Positions 1-8,104 of a stretch of DNA of 64,000 bases are shown here, one piece after another (within the stretch, counting starts at the first letter, position 1; each line of letters opens with the position of its first letter). The notes below the pieces were generated by a model, which saw nothing but the letters and a program-made list of their open reading frames with translations, ran no database searches and had not been told where the DNA came from. The DNA is from VRUE01 sp040879985. Its GTDB lineage: Bacteria > Actinomycetota > Thermoleophilia > Solirubrobacterales > 70-9. Where the stretch lies: positions 23,335-87,334 of the forward strand of contig JBBDJH010000013.1 in NCBI GenBank assembly GCA_040879985.1, read 5' to 3'. A program made the translations under genes and the position numbers.

Positions 1-765
1 ATCGCCGGCGACCAGCAGGCGGCGCTCTTCGGCCAAGCCTGCCACGCGCCCGGCAGCGCCAAGAACACCTACGGCACCGGCAGCTTCGTCCTGCTCAATA
101 CCGGCGGCGAGGCGCCCGACCCCGGCGACGGGCTGCTCGCCACGGTCGCCTGCGCGCCGGGCGAGACGGCGGCCTACGCGCTCGAGGCCTCGATCTTCGT
201 CACCGGCGCCGCCGTGCAGTGGCTGCGCGACGGCCTCGCCATCATCGAGGACGCGGGGGAGAGTGAGAGGCTCGCCGCCTCGCTGGAGGGCAACGACGGC
301 GTCTACTTCGTCCCGGCCCTGACCGGCCTCGGCGCGCCCCACTGGGACCCCTATGCGCGCGGCGCGATCGTCGGCCTCACCCGCGGCAGCGGCCGCGCCC
401 ATCTGGCGCGGGCGGCCCTGGAGGCGATCGCCTACCAGACGGTCGACGCGGTGCGGGCCGAGGAGGCGGCCTGCGGCGAGGAGTTGAGCGAGCTCAAAGC
501 CGACGGCGGCGCGACGGTCAACCGCTGGCTGATGCAGTTCCAGGCCGACGTGCTCGGCGCGCCGGTGGTCGTCCCGGAGATCGCCGAGACGACCGCGCTC
601 GGCGCCGCCTACCTTGCCGGGATCGCCACCGGGCGCTGGAGCGCGGCGCAGGTCGGCGAGATGTGGCGTGAGGCGGCTCGTTATGAGCCGCGGATGGGCG
701 CGTACGAGCGCGAGGCATTGCTGGCCGAGTGGCGCCGCGCCCTGGCCGGCGTAACCGCTGGCTGA
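1..765 (+). CDS. glpK: Glycerol kinase, C-terminal part (cut by window edge)
   Basis: Open from base 1 in frame 1, so the N-terminal half is outside the window; 254 codons plus TGA are visible. It phosphorylates glycerol to glycerol 3-phosphate in the cytoplasm. Family hallmarks are the GDQQAALFGQ motif at the very start, YGTGSF shortly after, and DGGATVNRWLMQFQADVLG near residue 166, which forms part of the ATP site of FGGY kinases. The product is the substrate for phosphatidic acid synthesis, which fits the acyltransferase gene that follows 47 bases downstream. Glycerol kinase is favoured over other FGGY sugar kinases because of the GDQQ and LMQFQAD motifs. Confidence 0.93.
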   Translation: MAGDQQAALFGQACHAPGSAKNTYGTGSFVLLNTGGEAPDPGDGLLATVACAPGETAAYALEASIFVTGAAVQWLRDGLAIIEDAGESERLAASLEGNDGVYFVPALTGLGAPHWDPYARGAIVGLTRGSGRAHLARAALEAIAYQTVDAVRAEEAACGEELSELKADGGATVNRWLMQFQADVLGAPVVVPEIAETTALGAAYLAGIATGRWSAAQVGEMWREAARYEPRMGAYEREALLAEWRRALAGVTAG

Positions 766-776
766 ACGGGGGGTAC

Positions 777-803
777 GCAGGGCGACGACCCTGCGGTCGT
801 CGC
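777..803. repeat. Two overlapping, mutually exclusive hairpins before the acyltransferase gene
   Basis: Two perfect stems share bases: GCAGGG at 777-782 pairs with CCCTGC at 789-794, or GCGACGACC at 782-790 pairs with GGTCGTCGC at 795-803 (4-base loop). Only one can form at a time. The second ends 9 bases before the ATG at 813. No T-run follows, so it does not look like a standard intrinsic terminator. Confidence 0.5.
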
Positions 804-812
804 ACCCCCGCC

Positions 813-1556
813 ATGCCAGACATCAAGCCACAGGTCTACAAGGACGACCGCCCCGCCGAGTACTTCGACCAGTTCCACGCGGCGGCGCGCCGGGGGGTCG
901 GCTGGACCTACACCTTCGTCCGCCTGATCGTCTCGCTGCCGACCCTGCTGATCTGGCGCGTGCGGGCGATCGACCGCGGCAACGTGCCCAAGGACGGCCC
1001 GCTGATCCTCGCCCCCAATCACTTCAGCCAGATGGACCACTTCTTCATCGGGCTCTACCTGCGGCGGAAGATCCGCTTCATGGCCAAATCGCAGATGTTC
1101 GGCCCGCGCCTGCTCACCTACATCTACAAGCACGGCGGGGTGATCCCGATCCGCCGCGGCCACCGCGACGAGGAGGCGTTCACGACCGCCTTCACCGTCC
1201 TCGACCAGGACGGCATGCTGCTGATCTACCCCGAGGCCGGCCGTTCGCGCAGCGGCGAGCTGGGTGAGCCGAAACCGGGGATCGGGCGGATCGCGCTGGA
1301 ATCGGGCGCGCCCGTCGTCCCGATCGCGATCTACGGCTCGGCCGCCGTGCGGCGCTGGAAGCGCTTCCGCTTCCCCCGCGTCACCGTCCAGTACGGCGAG
1401 CCGATCTCCTTCCCGCGCGAGGACGCGCCGAGCCGCGAGCGCCAGCTCGAGGTCGCGACCGAGGTCTTCGGCCGGGTGCGCGAGATGTACGCGGGGCTGG
1501 TTACTCGTAACGGTCGCCGAGCTTCGCGTAGAAGCTCGGATCGTGCCCCGGCGTGA
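813..1556 (+). CDS. 1-acyl-sn-glycerol-3-phosphate acyltransferase family protein
   Basis: 247-residue PlsC-family membrane-associated acyltransferase, expected to transfer an acyl chain to lysophosphatidic acid. The catalytic NHX4D box is NHFSQMD at about residue 68, and the second block is YPEAGRSRSG at about residue 139, a variant of the usual EGTRS. A hydrophobic stretch at about 30-46 could anchor it. The ATG at 813 is chosen because in-frame sequence upstream runs into the end of glpK and is not family-like. The last 18 codons overlap the 3' end of the opposite-strand hydrolase by 56 bases, and the C-terminal tail is Arg/Ser-rich and not conserved in character. Exact acyl acceptor is not determined by the sequence. 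Confidence 0.82.
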   Translation: MPDIKPQVYKDDRPAEYFDQFHAAARRGVGWTYTFVRLIVSLPTLLIWRVRAIDRGNVPKDGPLILAPNHFSQMDHFFIGLYLRRKIRFMAKSQMFGPRLLTYIYKHGGVIPIRRGHRDEEAFTTAFTVLDQDGMLLIYPEAGRSRSGELGEPKPGIGRIALESGAPVVPIAIYGSAAVRRWKRFRFPRVTVQYGEPISFPREDAPSRERQLEVATEVFGRVREMYAGLVTRNGRRASRRSSDRAPA

Positions 1557-2412
1557 CGATCGCGTCCGGGTACTCGCGCCGGAACAGTTTCAGCTCCTGC
1601 AGCGAGCGCCGGTAGTTGTGCTCGTCGAAGGGCCGCGGCGCCAGCGGCGCGCTGCCGTCCAGCTGCCCCTCGGTGTAGACGGCGTCGCCGCCGATCACGA
1701 AGTCGCGCTCGGCGAGGTGGGCGATCACCGAGATGTGGCCGGCGCTGTGCCCGGGCGTGTAGGCGAGCCGGATCGAGCCGTCGCCGAAGAGGTCGAAGCA
1801 GCGCGCGAAGCTCGAGTAGGAGTCGATCCCGCCGCGGTCGAAGTCGACCGTGCGGTAGTCGAAGGCGTAGTTGAAGTGCTGCCGGCGGTAGCCGTTGAGC
1901 AGCGGCTTCGGCCCCACCGTCGCCGCCTCCCACTCGACCTCGCTGACGACGAAGGTGGAGTTCGGGAACTCGGAGATCGCCGAGCTGTGGTCGATGTGCA
2001 TGTGGGTCATCACGACGATCGGGATCTCGCCGGGGTCGAGGTTGCGGGCGCGCAGCTGGGCCGGCACGTCGGCGCCGGGCTCCAGCCCCGGCTTGCCGAA
2101 GCGGGCGCCCAGCCGGCCGAAGTTCTCCTCCCCGTCGGTGGCGACCGAGGGGTGCAGGCCGGTGTCGACGAGGATCGCGCCGGCACTCGGGTGGCGGATC
2201 AGGAAGGCGGGGCAGGGGACGGTCATCGCCGGCTCGCCGCTGAGCAGGGCGCGCAGCAGCTTCAGCGTCTCGAAGCGGCCGCCGGGCCGCTCCATCATCG
2301 TCCGCGGCCAGGTGACCGAGCCGGCGAGCAGCGGTTCGAGGCTGACCGTGGCGCCCGGGGTCCCGCCGGCAAGCGGCTCGTGCAGCGGTTTTGCCTCCAT
2401 GTGCACCTTCAT
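1501..2412 (-). CDS. Metallo-beta-lactamase-fold hydrolase, N-acyl homoserine lactonase type
   Basis: 303-residue MBL-fold protein with the two-zinc ligand set: THMHIDH at about residue 136 (HxHxDH), TPGHSAGH at about 217, GGDAVY at about 240 and TPGHD near the C-terminus. The overall layout resembles AiiA/AttM lactonases that open acyl-homoserine lactone rings, but substrate is not provable here and other lactones are possible. It is divergent from the dehydrogenase at 2462 with 49 bases between. There is no Shine-Dalgarno; a TAATGT hexamer (plus strand 2422-2427) sits 9 bases before the ATG, suggesting a leaderless transcript. Confidence 0.75.
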   Translation of the reverse strand: MKVHMEAKPLHEPLAGGTPGATVSLEPLLAGSVTWPRTMMERPGGRFETLKLLRALLSGEPAMTVPCPAFLIRHPSAGAILVDTGLHPSVATDGEENFGRLGARFGKPGLEPGADVPAQLRARNLDPGEIPIVVMTHMHIDHSSAISEFPNSTFVVSEVEWEAATVGPKPLLNGYRRQHFNYAFDYRTVDFDRGGIDSYSSFARCFDLFGDGSIRLAYTPGHSAGHISVIAHLAERDFVIGGDAVYTEGQLDGSAPLAPRPFDEHNYRRSLQELKLFRREYPDAIVTPGHDPSFYAKLGDRYE

Positions 2413-2421
2413 CGCCGGGTC

Positions 2422-2452
2422 ACATTACCTGGGAAGAGGTCGTCTATAGGCT
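2422..2452. promoter_or_regulatory. Back-to-back candidate leaderless -10 boxes
   Basis: TAATGT on the minus strand (2422-2427) lies 9 bases before the ATG of the lactonase-like gene. TAGGCT on the plus strand (2447-2452) lies 9 bases before the ATG at 2462. Neither gene has a Shine-Dalgarno. The 49-base spacer is almost wholly explained by two opposed promoters. Confidence 0.5.
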
Positions 2453-2461
2453 TGGCGCTCG

Positions 2462-3316
2462 ATGAGTGAGAGCGCCCATTCGCGCATCTTCAAGCAGGGC
2501 CTGCTCGACGGGCAGGTCTGCCTGGTCTCCGGCGCGGGCAGCGGCCTGGGGCGCGAGACGGCGCTGGAGCTGGCCCGGCTCGGCGCCGCCGTGGTCGGCT
2601 GCGGCCGGCGCGAGGAGCCGCTGGCCGAGACCGCCGAGCTGGCGCAGGGCCTCGCCGGCAGCTTCGATTACGAGGCGCTCGACATCCGCGACGAGGAGGG
2701 GGTGGAGCCGTTCTTCGACCGCCTGCTGGAACGCCACGGCCGGCTCGACGTGCTCGTCAACAACGCCGGCGGCCAGTTCCTCGCCCCGGCCGAGTCGATC
2801 AGCCCGAAGGGCTTCCGCACGGTGATCGAGCTGAACGTGCAGGGCACCTGGCTGATGACCCACGCGGCGGCGACCAAGGCCTTCATCCCGCAGGGCGGCG
2901 GCAAGGTGCTCAGCGTCACCCTCTCGCCCCACAACGGCATGCCGGGCATGGTCCACTCCGGGGCGGCGCGGGCCGCGGTCGAGAACATGATGCGCACGCT
3001 CGCCGTCGAGTGGGCCCGCTTCGGGATCAAGACCTGCGCGCTTGCCGCCGGCCAGTTCGCCACCGAGACGCTGCTGACCAAGTATCCGCAGGTCGTCGTC
3101 GACAACCTCGAGCGCTCGATCCCGATCGGCCGCGCCGGCCGTGCCGAGGAGATGGCCTGGCTGGTCGCCTACCTGGCCTCGCCCGCCGGCGACTTCTTCT
3201 CCGGCACGACGATCACGCTCGACGGCGCCCGCGACAACTGGGCCGGGCCGTGGCCGCCGGAGGCGATCGCCGAGGACGGCGAGCCGCTTGCCGAGCAGCG
3301 GCGTCCGAAGCAGTGA
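2462..3316 (+). CDS. SDR oxidoreductase, peroxisomal trans-2-enoyl-CoA reductase (PECR)-like
   Basis: 284 residues, Rossmann fold with the dinucleotide site SGAGSGLG at about residue 24 and VNNAGG at about 99. The usual SDR YxxxK catalytic pair is replaced by HSGAAR at about residue 164. From memory, the same H-S-G-A-A-R pattern occurs in mammalian PECR-type enoyl-CoA reductases, so this is probably an NADPH-dependent enoyl-CoA or dienoyl-CoA reductase rather than a dead enzyme. It lies beside the acyl-CoA dehydrogenase cluster, consistent with fatty acyl-CoA handling. The ATG at 2462 follows a TAGGCT -10-like box at 9 bases. Confidence 0.78.
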   Translation: MSESAHSRIFKQGLLDGQVCLVSGAGSGLGRETALELARLGAAVVGCGRREEPLAETAELAQGLAGSFDYEALDIRDEEGVEPFFDRLLERHGRLDVLVNNAGGQFLAPAESISPKGFRTVIELNVQGTWLMTHAAATKAFIPQGGGKVLSVTLSPHNGMPGMVHSGAARAAVENMMRTLAVEWARFGIKTCALAAGQFATETLLTKYPQVVVDNLERSIPIGRAGRAEEMAWLVAYLASPAGDFFSGTTITLDGARDNWAGPWPPEAIAEDGEPLAEQRRPKQ

Positions 3317-3328
3317 CGGGGCGCCGAC

Positions 3329-3784
3329 TCAGCCGCGCGGCTCGAGGATGACGAGCGGGATTTCCCGCCCTTTGCTGCGCGCCTGGTAGTCGGCGTAGCC
3401 GCCGTACATGCGGACCGCCTCGGGCCAGAGCCGCTCGCGCTCCTCCGGGTCGGCGACGCGGGCGTGGACGGGGCGTCGCTCGGTGCCGACCTGGACCGTC
3501 GTGTCCGGGTTGGCGATCAGGTTGTGGTACCAGGCCGGGTGCTTGGGGAAGCCGCCTTTGGAGGCGACGATCACCACGTCGTCGCCGTCGGGGAAGTAGA
3601 GCAGGGGGGAGGTGCGCTGCGTGCCGCTCTTCGCCCCGACGTGGTCGAGCAGCAGCATCTTGCCCCGCACGCCGGGGACGTCGTGCCCGATCCGCCCGCC
3701 GCTGACCCTGTAGAGCCAGGTGTGGATCCCCATCGCACGGCGGAGGACCGGCCAATTTCGATCTGCGATGTCCAGGTAGTCCAT
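3329..3784 (-). CDS. Nitroreductase / deazaflavin (F420)-dependent oxidoreductase, Ddn-like
   Basis: 151 residues from the ATG at 3784. The central segment KMLLLDHVGAKSGTQRTSPL followed by PAWYHNLIANP is the recognisable signature of the Ddn/FDOR-B split beta-barrel family, which uses reduced coenzyme F420 to reduce quinones or nitro compounds, often at the membrane. An in-frame start 27 bases upstream is possible, but the family pattern begins near MDYLDIADRNW. F420 dependence is inferred from the family, as no F420 biosynthesis gene is in the window. It converges with the PECR-like gene with 12 bases between. Confidence 0.78.
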   Translation of the reverse strand: MDYLDIADRNWPVLRRAMGIHTWLYRVSGGRIGHDVPGVRGKMLLLDHVGAKSGTQRTSPLLYFPDGDDVVIVASKGGFPKHPAWYHNLIANPDTTVQVGTERRPVHARVADPEERERLWPEAVRMYGGYADYQARSKGREIPLVILEPRG

Positions 3785-3913
3785 AAGCGATTCTGAGGGC
3801 GCGAAAATCAAGCCTGACCAGGACGCAGGGAGGCCCGGGAGGGGAGCGCACAGTTAGTGCGTGACCCGACCCGGCCTCCCGGGGACGCCGTCAGGCGCCG
3901 ATTTGCAGCGTCC

Positions 3914-4744
3914 TCAGGTGTACATCCCTCCGAACATGCCGCCGGTGACGTTGAGCGTCTGTCCCTGCACGTAGTTGGAGAGCGGCGAGGCGAGGAAGAG
4001 GACCGGGCCGGAGGCCTCCTCCGGAGTGGCGGGGCGGCCCAGCGGGATGATCGCCGAGGCCATCGCCCGCATCTGCTCGGGGATGCCGAGCTCGATCTTC
4101 TCGCCCCCGGGCGTCGTCATTTCTTCGCCCTCCTCCTTGGCGGCGGTCAGGCGGGTCTCGACGAAGCCGAAGGCGACCGCGTTGACGTTGATCTTGAACT
4201 GGCCCCACTCCTTGGCCAGGGTTTTGGTCATCCCGACGACCGCCATCTTCGCGGCCGAGTAGTTGATCTGGCCGGCGTTGCCCATCGTTCCCGAGGTCGA
4301 GGAGATGTTGATCAGCTTGCGGAAGACCTCTTTGTCTTCGCCGCGCTCGGCCTTGGCCGCCTCGCGCCAGTGCGGCGCCAGCGCCCGGGCGACGCGGAAG
4401 GGGACGATCGTGTGGATGTCGAGCATCGCCTGGAACTGCTCGTCGGTCATCCGGTGGGCGACGCCGTCCCAGGTGTAGCCGGCGTTGTTGACGACGATGT
4501 CGATCGCGCCGAAGGCGTCGACCCCGGCGGCGACCAGCTCGTCGGCGGCTCCCTCCTTGGTCAGGTCGCCCGCGTGGACGGCCGCCTCGCCGCCGATCTC
4601 GCCGGCGGCCTGCTCGGCGACGTCGGCGTCGAGGTCGTTGATCAGCACCTTGGCGCCCTCGCCGGCGAACAGCTCCGCGGTGGCCCGGCCGATTCCCCGG
4701 GCGGACCCGGTGACGATCGCCGCTTTTCCATCAAGAAGTCCCAT
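3914..4744 (-). CDS. SDR family oxidoreductase, FabG / 3-hydroxyacyl-CoA dehydrogenase-like
   Basis: 276-residue classical SDR: TGSARGIG cofactor loop at about residue 12, NNAG at about 87, catalytic Ser in ISSTSG and YSAAK (Tyr and Lys) at about 163. The C-terminal VTGGMFGGM is typical of FabG-like enzymes. A 3-oxoacyl reductase or 3-hydroxyacyl-CoA dehydrogenase role is likely from context. A strong Shine-Dalgarno (AGGAGGAG) lies about a dozen bases upstream, so unlike many neighbours it has a real leader, and that leader holds a TetR-type palindrome at 4812-4828. That site makes it a candidate target of the TetR regulator encoded at 14509. Confidence 0.85.
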   Translation of the reverse strand: MGLLDGKAAIVTGSARGIGRATAELFAGEGAKVLINDLDADVAEQAAGEIGGEAAVHAGDLTKEGAADELVAAGVDAFGAIDIVVNNAGYTWDGVAHRMTDEQFQAMLDIHTIVPFRVARALAPHWREAAKAERGEDKEVFRKLINISSTSGTMGNAGQINYSAAKMAVVGMTKTLAKEWGQFKINVNAVAFGFVETRLTAAKEEGEEMTTPGGEKIELGIPEQMRAMASAIIPLGRPATPEEASGPVLFLASPLSNYVQGQTLNVTGGMFGGMYT

Positions 4745-5039
4745 CGGTTTCCGCTCTCCTCCTAGGTCGTGAAGTCGGTCGCGGAGGCTACAGGCAAAGC
4801 GGCGATCCTGGTTGACTGGCCAGTCGGTAGGCCGGCTCCGGCGAGACCCGTCACCGCCCGGACTTGATCTTTATAAGTGTCATTGATTTCCTGTATTGGC
4901 TGCGCACCTCCTGCTCGCGGAAGCGGGGCCTCGAGCGGCGTAGTGGAGCTGTCTGATAGACAATGCAGCGAGTAGCGGGTAGAGACCGACCGTACAAAGC
5001 GTGTCCCGGCCGTCGCACCTCCCATGGGCGGTCGGGGCA
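4745..5039. other. 295-base intergenic regulatory region
   Basis: No coding potential in any frame. It holds the leader of the SDR gene at 4744 (minus strand) with its AGGAGGAG ribosome site, a TetR-like palindrome (4812-4828), and an AT-richer patch at 4865-4895. That patch contains TATAAA on the minus strand at 4870-4875, a possible -10 for the SDR gene. The NTF2-like gene ends at 5040 on the far side. Confidence 0.5.
4812..4828. promoter_or_regulatory. Candidate TetR-family operator (copy 1)
   Basis: TTGACTGGCCAGTCGGT contains the perfect palindrome GACTGGCCAGTC (4814-4825). A near-identical site, TTGACTGGTCAGTCAG, occurs at 13552 just upstream of the nitrilase-TetR pair. Palindromes of this size and TGAC-N-GTCA form are typical of TetR/FadR-like repressors. 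Confidence 0.5.
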
Positions 5040-5510
5040 CTACCCGCCCGGCGGCGCCGCCGGGCTGTCAGCGATCGCCTGCTTGCTCAGCGGCTCGCCG
5101 GTCGAGGCCAGGTACTCGTCCAGCGCCTTCGATTGCTGCGTGTCCTCGTAGACCTCGTACTCGCGCAGCAGGCCCCAGCGCAGGTGGCCCCAGATGACAT
5201 AGCGGTTTTCGTAGACGCGCTCGCCCTCGGGGGTGTCGAGATGGTCGGTGCCGCGGACGCAGATCGTCTGCTTCCAGGGGAAGCCCTTGAGAATCACCTC
5301 GTCGGGGCGGATTTGCAGGCCGACATCGGCGAAGCGCCGCAGCCACGGCTCCAACTCGGCCTTGCCGTTGAACTCGCCTCCCCACGAGCTGTCGCCGGGG
5401 AAGCGAAAGCGCACGTCCTCGGCGTCCATGCGCAGCGTCGACCCCAGGTCCCCCGCGCTCGCCTTCGCCATGTTGCGAGCGATCATCTTCTTGGCGAGCC
5501 AGGACAGCAT
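5040..5510 (-). CDS. NTF2-like (SnoaL fold) domain protein
   Basis: 156 residues. The pattern of a helical N-terminus, VRFRFPGDSSWGGEFNGKAELEPWL in two pieces around residues 33-57, and a beta-rich C-terminal half ending VIWGHLRWGLLREYEVYED fits the NTF2-like cone fold shared by SnoaL cyclases, ketosteroid isomerases and many binding proteins. No catalytic residue set is distinctive enough to assign a reaction. AAGGAGG lies 6-7 bases before the ATG, so the start is well supported. It is the last gene after the two acyl-CoA dehydrogenases, 67 bases downstream, and may be cotranscribed. Confidence 0.6.
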   Translation of the reverse strand: MLSWLAKKMIARNMAKASAGDLGSTLRMDAEDVRFRFPGDSSWGGEFNGKAELEPWLRRFADVGLQIRPDEVILKGFPWKQTICVRGTDHLDTPEGERVYENRYVIWGHLRWGLLREYEVYEDTQQSKALDEYLASTGEPLSKQAIADSPAAPPGG

Positions 5511-5577
5511 GCGGGCCTCCTTGGGTCGGTGATCGTGTCGCGGACGTTAGTTGCTGAAGTCCGCTCCGCGCGCCAAC

Positions 5578-6756
5578 TCACAACCCCATCAGCTTGCCGA
5601 GGATCTCCTTCATCACCTCGTCGGTGCCGCCGCCTATCGGGCCTAGGCGGGCGTCGCGGACGGCTCGCTCTATGCCGTACTCGCGCATGTAGCCGTAGCC
5701 GCCGTGGATCTGCAGGGCCTCGTCGGCTATCTCGAGGACGGCGCGCTGGGTGATGAGCTTGGCCATCGTCACGTCTTTGATGCAGTCGTGGCCCTCGTGG
5801 AAGAGGCGCAGGGCGTTGTAGGTGAGGGCGCGGGAGGCCTCGGCCTTGGTCGCCATCTCGGCGATCTGGTGGCGGATCGCCTGGAACTTGCCGATCGGCC
5901 GGCCGAAGGCTTCGCGCTCGTTGGCGTAGGCGACGCTGATCTCGATCAGGCGCTGCATCGCGCCGACCGCGCCGATCGCCATCAGCAGCCGCTCCCAGGC
6001 GAAGTTGGCCATGATCAGCTTGAAGCCCTCGTTCTCCTCGCCGAGCAGGTTCTCCGCCGGCACCTCGACGTCGGTGAAGGCCAGCTCGCCCGTGTCGGAG
6101 GAGTGCCAGCCCATCTTCTCCAGCTTCTGGGCGACCTCGTAGCCGGTCATCTCCCGCTCCAGGACGAGGAAGGAGATGCCGCCGTGGCCGCCCTCTTTGG
6201 TCGTCTGCACGGCGCAGACCAGGAAGTCGGCCCGCACGCCGTTGGTGATGAAGGTCTTCGAGCCGTTGACCAGGTAGCCGCCGTCGACGCGCTCGGCGAA
6301 GGTCGAGATGCCGGCGACGTCGGAGCCGGCGCCGGGCTCGGTGATCCCCAGCGCGCCGATCTTCTCGCCGGCGATCCCCGGCACGAGCCAGCGCCGCTTC
6401 TGCTCCTCCGTGCCGAAGTTGAAGATCGGCGGCAGTGCGATCGAGGCGTGCGCGTTGAGCCCGGCGGCGACCCCGCCGGAGCCGCCCGAGCGGGCCAGCT
6501 CCTCGACCCAGATCGCGTCGTGCAGGTGGGTGCCGCCCTGGCCGCCGTATTCCTCCGGGAACTTCAGCCCGAGGAAGCCGAGCTCGGCGCAGCGTCCGTA
6601 GAGCTCACGCGGGAACTCGCGCGCTGCCTCCCACTCGTCGACGTTGGGCGCGATCTCGGCGGCGACGAAGCGCCGCACGGTCTCGCGCAGCTCCTCGTGC
6701 TCCTCGCCGAAGGGCGGCAGCGTCGCGCGGACGCCGCTGTCCTTGACGACGGTCAT
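5578..6756 (-). CDS. Acyl-CoA dehydrogenase (second of a coupled pair)
   Basis: 392-residue FAD-dependent acyl-CoA dehydrogenase introducing a C2-C3 double bond into an acyl-CoA. Seen: LGITEPGAGSDVAG at about residue 132, the helix AYANEREAFGRPIGKFQ near 275, and IHGGYGYMREYGIER near 350. At the position of the medium-chain catalytic glutamate (xEGT) it has GGGT, while WERLLMA near residue 248 places a Glu where isovaleryl-CoA and long-chain dehydrogenases carry their base. So a branched or unusual substrate is plausible. The ATG overlaps the TAA of the upstream dehydrogenase by one base (TAATG), implying translational coupling. Confidence 0.88.
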   Translation of the reverse strand: MTVVKDSGVRATLPPFGEEHEELRETVRRFVAAEIAPNVDEWEAAREFPRELYGRCAELGFLGLKFPEEYGGQGGTHLHDAIWVEELARSGGSGGVAAGLNAHASIALPPIFNFGTEEQKRRWLVPGIAGEKIGALGITEPGAGSDVAGISTFAERVDGGYLVNGSKTFITNGVRADFLVCAVQTTKEGGHGGISFLVLEREMTGYEVAQKLEKMGWHSSDTGELAFTDVEVPAENLLGEENEGFKLIMANFAWERLLMAIGAVGAMQRLIEISVAYANEREAFGRPIGKFQAIRHQIAEMATKAEASRALTYNALRLFHEGHDCIKDVTMAKLITQRAVLEIADEALQIHGGYGYMREYGIERAVRDARLGPIGGGTDEVMKEILGKLMGL

Positions 6757-7970
6757 TACAGCCCGTAGCTCTTGCCGATCACGTCGAGCATGACCTCGTC
6801 GGTGCCGGCGCCGATCCGGTTGAGGCGCACGTCGCGGTAGGCGCGCTCGATCTCGTACTCCTTCATGTAGCCGTAGCCGCCGAGGATCTGGATGCACTCG
6901 TCGGCGACCTCGCAGCCGACCCGCGAGGCGAACAGCTTGGCCATCGTGATCTCGCGCACCGGGTACTCGCCGTTGGCGAAGCGCCAGGCGGTCGCGTAGG
7001 TGAACTGCTTCGCGGCCTCGGTCTTCGTCGCCATCTCGGCGAACTTGTGGCGGATCGCCTGGAACTTGCCGATCGGCCGGCCGAACGCTTCGCGCTCCTT
7101 GGCGTACTCGAGCGTCTTCTCGATCATCCGCTCGCAGCCCGCGTGCGAGCCGGCGGCGGCGACCAGGCGCTCGCCCTGCAGCTCCCAGGCGATGTGGTAG
7201 AAGCCTTTGCCGACCTCGCCGAGCACCGAGCCGGCCGGGACGCGGACGTCTTCGAAGGCCAGCTCGCCGGTGTCGGAGGCGTGCATGCCCATCTTCTCCA
7301 GCTCGGCTGAGACGTTGAAGCCGGCGACCTTCTCGCCCTGCTCGTCGCGCAGGTCGATGACGAAGAGCGTGATCCCCTCGTGGCGCGCCTCCGGGTCGGT
7401 CTTGGCGACGAGCACGATGAAGTCGGCGCGCGGCCCGTTGGTGATGAACGTCTTCGACCCGTTGATCACGTATTCGTCGCCGTCGCGGATCGCCGTCGTG
7501 CGGATCCCGGCGACGTCGGAGCCGGCGCCCGGCTCGGTGATCCCCAGGCAGCCGACCTTCTCGCCCTTGATCCCGGGCACCAGGTAGCGCTGCTTCTGCT
7601 CCTCGCTGCCGAGCAGGTGGATCGGCGGCAGGACCATGTCGCTCTGCACGGCGAAGCCCATGTTCGTCCCGCCCGAGCCGGAGTAGCTCATGCACTCGGC
7701 GCGGACCAGCGAGTAGTAGTAGTCGCCGCCCTGGCCGCCGTACTCCTCGGGGAAGCAGAGGCCGAGGAAGCCGAGCTCGCCGGCCCGCTTCATCACCTCG
7801 GTCGGCCAGTAGCTGTCCTCCCACTCGTTGCGATACGGCCACATCTCCTTCTGCACCCAGGCCCGCATCGAGTCGCGCAGGTCCTCGTGCTCCTGGCTGA
7901 AGATGAAGTGCTTGCGGCCCGCATCGTGGTCGGGCTTGATGACTTTGGAGCCGTTCGTCGCGGTCGCCAC
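6756..7970 (-). CDS. Acyl-CoA dehydrogenase (first of a coupled pair)
   Basis: 404 residues from a GTG at 7970, chosen because GAGGAG lies a short way upstream, while the longer in-frame extension to 8072 has no ribosome site and is not family-like. Motifs: LGITEPGAGSDVAG at about 143, YAKEREAFGRPIGKFQ near 285 and LGGYGYMKEYEIER near 360. The canonical medium-chain catalytic Glu position reads GAGT; GERLVAAAG near residue 260 offers the isovaleryl-type Glu instead. Two related but distinct dehydrogenases in tandem may form a heteromer or act on successive intermediates. Divergent from the enoyl-CoA hydratase at 8105. Confidence 0.88.
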   Translation of the reverse strand: MATATNGSKVIKPDHDAGRKHFIFSQEHEDLRDSMRAWVQKEMWPYRNEWEDSYWPTEVMKRAGELGFLGLCFPEEYGGQGGDYYYSLVRAECMSYSGSGGTNMGFAVQSDMVLPPIHLLGSEEQKQRYLVPGIKGEKVGCLGITEPGAGSDVAGIRTTAIRDGDEYVINGSKTFITNGPRADFIVLVAKTDPEARHEGITLFVIDLRDEQGEKVAGFNVSAELEKMGMHASDTGELAFEDVRVPAGSVLGEVGKGFYHIAWELQGERLVAAAGSHAGCERMIEKTLEYAKEREAFGRPIGKFQAIRHKFAEMATKTEAAKQFTYATAWRFANGEYPVREITMAKLFASRVGCEVADECIQILGGYGYMKEYEIERAYRDVRLNRIGAGTDEVMLDVIGKSYGL

Positions 7971-8089
7971 TGTTCTCTCTCCTCGGTTGAAGTTTCGGCG
8001 CGTCCGACTTTGGTGTTCCTCCGACAACCAAAAAGCCGGATACGCGGCGACGTGGACAGTAGCACTTTCCACTTTCAGCGCCGGTCGGC

Positions 8090-8095
8090 TATGGT
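8090..8095 (+). promoter_or_regulatory. Candidate leaderless -10 box for the enoyl-CoA hydratase
   Basis: TATGGT lies 9 bases before the ATG at 8105; no Shine-Dalgarno is present in the CCCGCCCGG spacer. Confidence 0.45.
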
Positions 8096-8104
8096 CCCGC
8101 CCGG

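Noticed and set aside
5578..8031. 817-codon reading joining both acyl-CoA dehydrogenases
   Set aside because: The upstream half is a shifted-frame shadow of the first dehydrogenase; the two genes are joined by a TAATG overlap.
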